Shown here: in pieces, positions 63,192 through 64,000 of the stretch | How positions within the stretch are numbered: the first letter of the stretch is position 1 | Layout of the letters: every line of letters starts with the position of its first letter | Origin: MWDV01 sp002070715 | Lineage (GTDB): Bacteria > Verrucomicrobiota > Verrucomicrobiia > Limisphaerales > MWDV01 | Length of the DNA stretch: 64,000 bases | NCBI GenBank assembly: GCA_035411585.1 | Contig: DAONTI010000003.1 | Span: 62,001-126,000, forward strand | Reading direction: 5' to 3' | Translations under genes and position numbers: made by a program | The notes under the pieces: generated by a model | The model's input: only the letters and a program-made list of their open reading frames with translations | What the model was told of the DNA's origin: nothing | Databases searched by the model: none

Positions 63192-63965
63192 ATGGCTGGC
63201 ATACCCATCATGACCGCGTGGGCGGGCGAATTACCTTTCGGAGGCCTTTGGTGGCTCGTTGGGGTGGCGTTTCAACTCTGGATGCTGGTGGATGCGCTGC
63301 GCCGGCGCGAATGGGTGTGGGCGGCGCTCATCTTCTTTTTCTCCGTGCTGACGGCGGTGCTTTACTTTTTTCTGGTCTATCGCGCCGCGCCGCCGGCCAC
63401 GCGCGGATTCGAACTGCCCGGGGCGCACGACCGGCGGCGGATCAAGGAACTTGAGGCGCAAATTCATCACCTGGACAAGGCGCATCACCATTCCGAGCTC
63501 GGCGACCTCTATTTTCAGCAAGGCAACCTGACCAAAGCCGAAGCCTGTTACCGCGCCGCCCAAGAGCGCGATCCCCAGGACCAGGACACCCGCGCCCATT
63601 TGGGCCAATGCTTGTTGCGCCAGCAGCGCGCGGCGGAGGCGCGACCGTTACTCGCCAGCGTGGCTGCGGAGAATCCGAAACACGATTACGGTCATACCCT
63701 GATGGCACTGGCCGAAACCTGCACGGCCTTGGGCGACACCGCCCAGGCCCGCGCGCTCTGGGAACAGGTGACCGCGCAACACTCGTATCCCCGCGCCAAG
63801 GTTCAGTTGGCGGAATTATATCTCGCCAGCAATGAACCGGACCGGGCCCGCGAGGAATTGCAGGAAGTGGTGACGGATGACGCCCATGCCCCGGCATTTC
63901 AGCGGCGGCGCGATCGGATGTGGGTTGCCCGCGCGCAAGCGTTGCTGCGCCGGATGCCGCGTTGA
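63192..63965 (+). CDS. Membrane-anchored TPR protein
   Basis: A 257-residue protein from the ATG at 63192. Two membrane helices at the N-terminus (LWWLVGVAFQLWMLVDAL and WVWAALIFFFSVLTAVLYFFLVY) are followed by TPR repeats: SELGDLYFQQGNLTKAEACYRAAQERDPQDQDTRAHLGQCLLRQQRAAEARPLL and HTLMALAETCTALGDTAQARALWEQV. TPR repeats mediate protein contacts; partner unknown. It is divergent from the GspE/TPR unit and may be functionally tied to it. The end lies 35 bases before the window edge. Confidence 0.82.
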   Translation: MAGIPIMTAWAGELPFGGLWWLVGVAFQLWMLVDALRRREWVWAALIFFFSVLTAVLYFFLVYRAAPPATRGFELPGAHDRRRIKELEAQIHHLDKAHHHSELGDLYFQQGNLTKAEACYRAAQERDPQDQDTRAHLGQCLLRQQRAAEARPLLASVAAENPKHDYGHTLMALAETCTALGDTAQARALWEQVTAQHSYPRAKVQLAELYLASNEPDRAREELQEVVTDDAHAPAFQRRRDRMWVARAQALLRRMPR

Positions 63966-64000
63966 CCCCGCCGCAACGCGGTCTCCGACGCGCTTGCGTC

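Overview
The window looks like a chromosomal segment of a member of Verrucomicrobiota, most likely of the Pedosphaera/Limisphaera type. The evidence is indirect: high G+C; large secreted LamG/Ig-like proteins; secreted proteins ending in a short '...FYRA' or '...FFRL' tail; a prepilin-like protein with the N-terminal methylation segment common in this phylum; RHS tips; ECF sigma-factor operons with 600-residue membrane partners; and GC-rich dispersed intergenic repeats. No rRNA marker is present, so the placement is inference.

Layout. 1-6.7 kb: the start of lnt (reverse, running off the left edge), a 1,300-residue secreted LamG/Ig protein and a small membrane protein. 6.8-9.9 kb: decayed accessory DNA with two RHS remnants, one carrying an HEQVH metallopeptidase-like tip next to a MORN-like candidate immunity gene, then an integrase N-terminal remnant abutting tRNA-Leu(CAG). 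10.4-15.6 kb: an MCE/MlaD protein, a DUF1573-rhodanese-MauE/DoxX gene row and an alcohol dehydrogenase-like enzyme. 15.8-23.9 kb: two consecutive paralogous modules (ECF sigma factor, short membrane protein, 600-residue membrane protein with a GspG-like C-terminus), separated by long dispersed repeats; one sigma gene has an in-frame stop. 24.1-25.6 kb: tyrS convergent with tRNA-Tyr. 26-36.3 kb: a secreted glycosidase-like protein, then a GntR / ABC ATPase / ABC permease-RCC1 fusion operon behind a perfect 17-bp palindromic operator, the whole operon lying between 224-bp imperfect direct repeats; then a Tat-type aldo/keto reductase and an alanine-type symporter. 36.7-39.3 kb: a lipoprotein and an RHS tip plus YcxB-like gene bracketed by dispersed repeats. 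39.3-51 kb: creD, ispH and a winged-helix regulator with its membrane partner, sharing a CACTTTG-type palindrome; pyk; an alpha/beta-hydrolase fused to a C45 acyltransferase; a pseudopilin; uvrC. 51-57.5 kb: a DUF6600-like lipoprotein, a secreted protein, and a divergent sigma-like gene with unknown neighbours. 57.8-64 kb: ligA, a GspE/PilB ATPase with an MshEN/TPR companion, and a TPR membrane protein.

How the parts work together. Housekeeping genes (lnt, tyrS, ispH, pyk, uvrC, ligA) are intact and alternate with accessory cassettes. At least three cassettes (ECF module 1, the GntR-ABC-RCC1 operon, the RHS/YcxB pair) are bracketed by imperfect direct repeats, suggesting that repeat-mediated recombination shaped this region. 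The best candidates for undescribed systems are the ABC permease-RCC1 fusion operon and the duplicated sigma / membrane / GspG-like modules.
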